Assembly (NCBI GenBank): GCA_964556885.1
Contig: CAZKYP010000004.1
Location: 1-45,639 of the forward strand
DNA length: 45,639 bases
Direction: 5' to 3'
Source: CAZKYP01 sp964556885
GTDB taxonomy: Bacteria; Planctomycetota; Phycisphaerae; Sedimentisphaerales; Anaerobacaceae
Of this stretch, positions 44,575 through 45,639 are shown piece after piece; within the stretch, counting starts at the first letter, position 1; the number at the start of each line of letters is the position of its first letter. The notes under the pieces are model-generated. The model saw nothing but the letters and a program-made list of their open reading frames with translations. It made no database searches and was not told where the DNA came from. The position numbers were made by a program, and so were the translations under genes.

Positions 44575-45639
44575 TTATTTGATTTTTACGTCCCATACTT
44601 TCGAGCGGCGTGATTTTCCTTCCGGCCCTTCGATATCGAGCACGACGACAAACTCGCCCGGCTTTTCATATTGATGAACCGGGTGCTGCTCCGTTGACGT
44701 CATCCCGTCGCCGAAATCCCACTTCCAGGATGTAATAGTTCCGTAGGACAAATCCTTAAACGCAACTAATCGTCGGTCCATATCTAATATCTCATAAGAC
44801 CACTGGGCCTCGATTGGTTTGAGGAATTGCTTTTCCAGCGGCATTAACTGAAACGCACATAAAAGCGAAGCATTACCATACATCCTGTGATGTCTCGAAA
44901 GGTTCCAGAATCCGTTGTTGCCCCGGCTGTCGACATCATCATAATCAATAATCGCCCAGCACAAACCGATTATCTTGTTCTCCCACAGGACAGATTCGAC
45001 GGCACGCTGCGGCCCTTCGGCCCCGGCGTAATCGAAAGGTGTTATCCAGAATTCCAGCACAAGCTTGCCCGACTGGCCGGGCTTGAAATTATATTTACAG
45101 ACGGCGTTGGAATACGGAAGCTCTTTTATCCACGGCTGCACGCCCCAGGCCAATGTCCAGTCCTTACCCTCAGCGGGAGTAAATATATGATAATTCTGGG
45201 CATGTACACCATGTACTGCCCGGTTAGCCTCCCATACGCTAATCCTGTCGTCGCCATCCGCTGCAAGCCCTACCTGCTCGGGTATCCATAATTCGCTATG
45301 TCCCTTGTCAATCAGAGGCCCGCCGGATGCATCAGCATCTACCACAATCTCGAAAGTATCGTTATGCAGGCCGGGCAGTGAAAAATCCCAGTAGTTATCA
45401 TAAGCTTCATAAAGAAAATAAAGCTTGTTCATACCCTTGACCCACCCTACTCGAACACGTACATCGAGGTTGTTCGGGTCCGGTTTTGCGTGCCTGCCGT
45501 TATCGTCTACAAGCTGGTCCGCACCGATTGTATATTCATCCGGAACCATCGACCAGTCATCCGTATTGCCGTCTATTCTCGGAATTTTATCCGCAGGAAA
45601 CTGAAATACCTTGAATGTCACGTCCTGCCGCTGTAGCGC
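44575..45639 (-). CDS. CBM9-like domain plus PKD domain protein, N-terminus beyond the window
   Basis: This is a partial protein of at least 354 residues. The N-terminal visible part (KIPRIDGNTDDWSMVPDEY, then FLYEAYDNYWDFSLPG and NDTFEIVVDADASGG) matches the family-9 carbohydrate-binding/DOMON-like fold. The C-terminal 80 residues form a PKD domain (SYGTITSWKWDFGDGMTSTE, HQYEKPGEFVVVLDI). A GTG at 45619-45621 could be read as a start but has no ribosome site, and the frame stays open to the window edge, so the gene most likely continues. No catalytic domain is visible in what is present. As first visible gene of the pectin cluster it may serve in glycan binding at the cell surface. The following 144 bp to the GH2 gene hold no clear promoter. 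Confidence 0.75.
   Translation of the reverse strand, partial: ALQRQDVTFKVFQFPADKIPRIDGNTDDWSMVPDEYTIGADQLVDDNGRHAKPDPNNLDVRVRVGWVKGMNKLYFLYEAYDNYWDFSLPGLHNDTFEIVVDADASGGPLIDKGHSELWIPEQVGLAADGDDRISVWEANRAVHGVHAQNYHIFTPAEGKDWTLAWGVQPWIKELPYSNAVCKYNFKPGQSGKLVLEFWITPFDYAGAEGPQRAVESVLWENKIIGLCWAIIDYDDVDSRGNNGFWNLSRHHRMYGNASLLCAFQLMPLEKQFLKPIEAQWSYEILDMDRRLVAFKDLSYGTITSWKWDFGDGMTSTEQHPVHQYEKPGEFVVVLDIEGPEGKSRRSKVWDVKIK

Noticed and set aside
1..45639. CRISPR arrays, tRNA/rRNA genes, insertion sequences, integrases or phage genes
   Set aside because: Looked for repeat-spacer patterns, transposase motifs and tRNA-like sequences by eye and found none.

Overview
The window reads as a chromosomal contig from an anaerobic or facultatively anaerobic, carbohydrate-degrading bacterium. 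The combination of an exosortase/polysaccharide-export locus, a dockerin-bearing secreted protein, many single secreted or lipoprotein glycoside hydrolases without SusC/SusD partners, and a large pyruvate:ferredoxin oxidoreductase best fits Planctomycetota, perhaps Phycisphaerae/Sedimentisphaerales. That taxonomic call is inference; no rRNA or other marker gene is present. One 100-N scaffold gap (37339-37438) shows that this is a draft assembly.

Left block (88-11210, all minus strand, read right to left): a polysaccharide-export lipoprotein (Wza-like), exosortase, EpsI-like exosortase partner, a 1662-residue membrane-anchored TPR protein and a Wzz/BY-kinase chain-length protein. Together they look like an exopolysaccharide export and exosortase protein-sorting machine. 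No glycosyltransferase and no PEP-CTERM substrate is visible here. A 622-bp AT-rich divergent region separates this operon from a plus-strand secreted protein of unknown function (11833-13650), which ends in a strong terminator shared with the convergent block.

Central block (13702-28383): pyruvate:ferredoxin oxidoreductase plus a small lipoprotein; a secreted subtilisin with an Ig-like and a PPC-like tail; the pyrR-pyrB-pyrC operon with a YacP/NYN nuclease-like gene appended; a second subtilisin-fold protein that appears to have lost its catalytic Asp but carries a C-terminal dockerin and a structured mRNA leader; a pectin methylesterase fused to a GH43-like propeller; and an MgtC/SapB membrane protein.

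Right block (28406-45639, all minus strand): a plant cell-wall (pectin/rhamnogalacturonan and its arabinan/galactan side chains) degradation cluster. In transcription order it holds a CBM9-like/PKD protein (cut by the window edge), GH2 beta-galactosidase with DUF4982, GH28 polygalacturonase-like protein, GH43 enzyme, a GH2 enzyme broken by the N gap, a large LacZ-like GH2, a GH106 alpha-L-rhamnosidase and a Tat-exported GH43/GH117-like protein. With the nearby pectin methylesterase these would de-esterify, cut and trim pectin at or outside the cell surface. Several starts were moved inward to ATGs with a good Shine-Dalgarno sequence and signal peptide; each case is explained in its entry. No tRNA, rRNA, CRISPR array, insertion sequence or integrase was seen.
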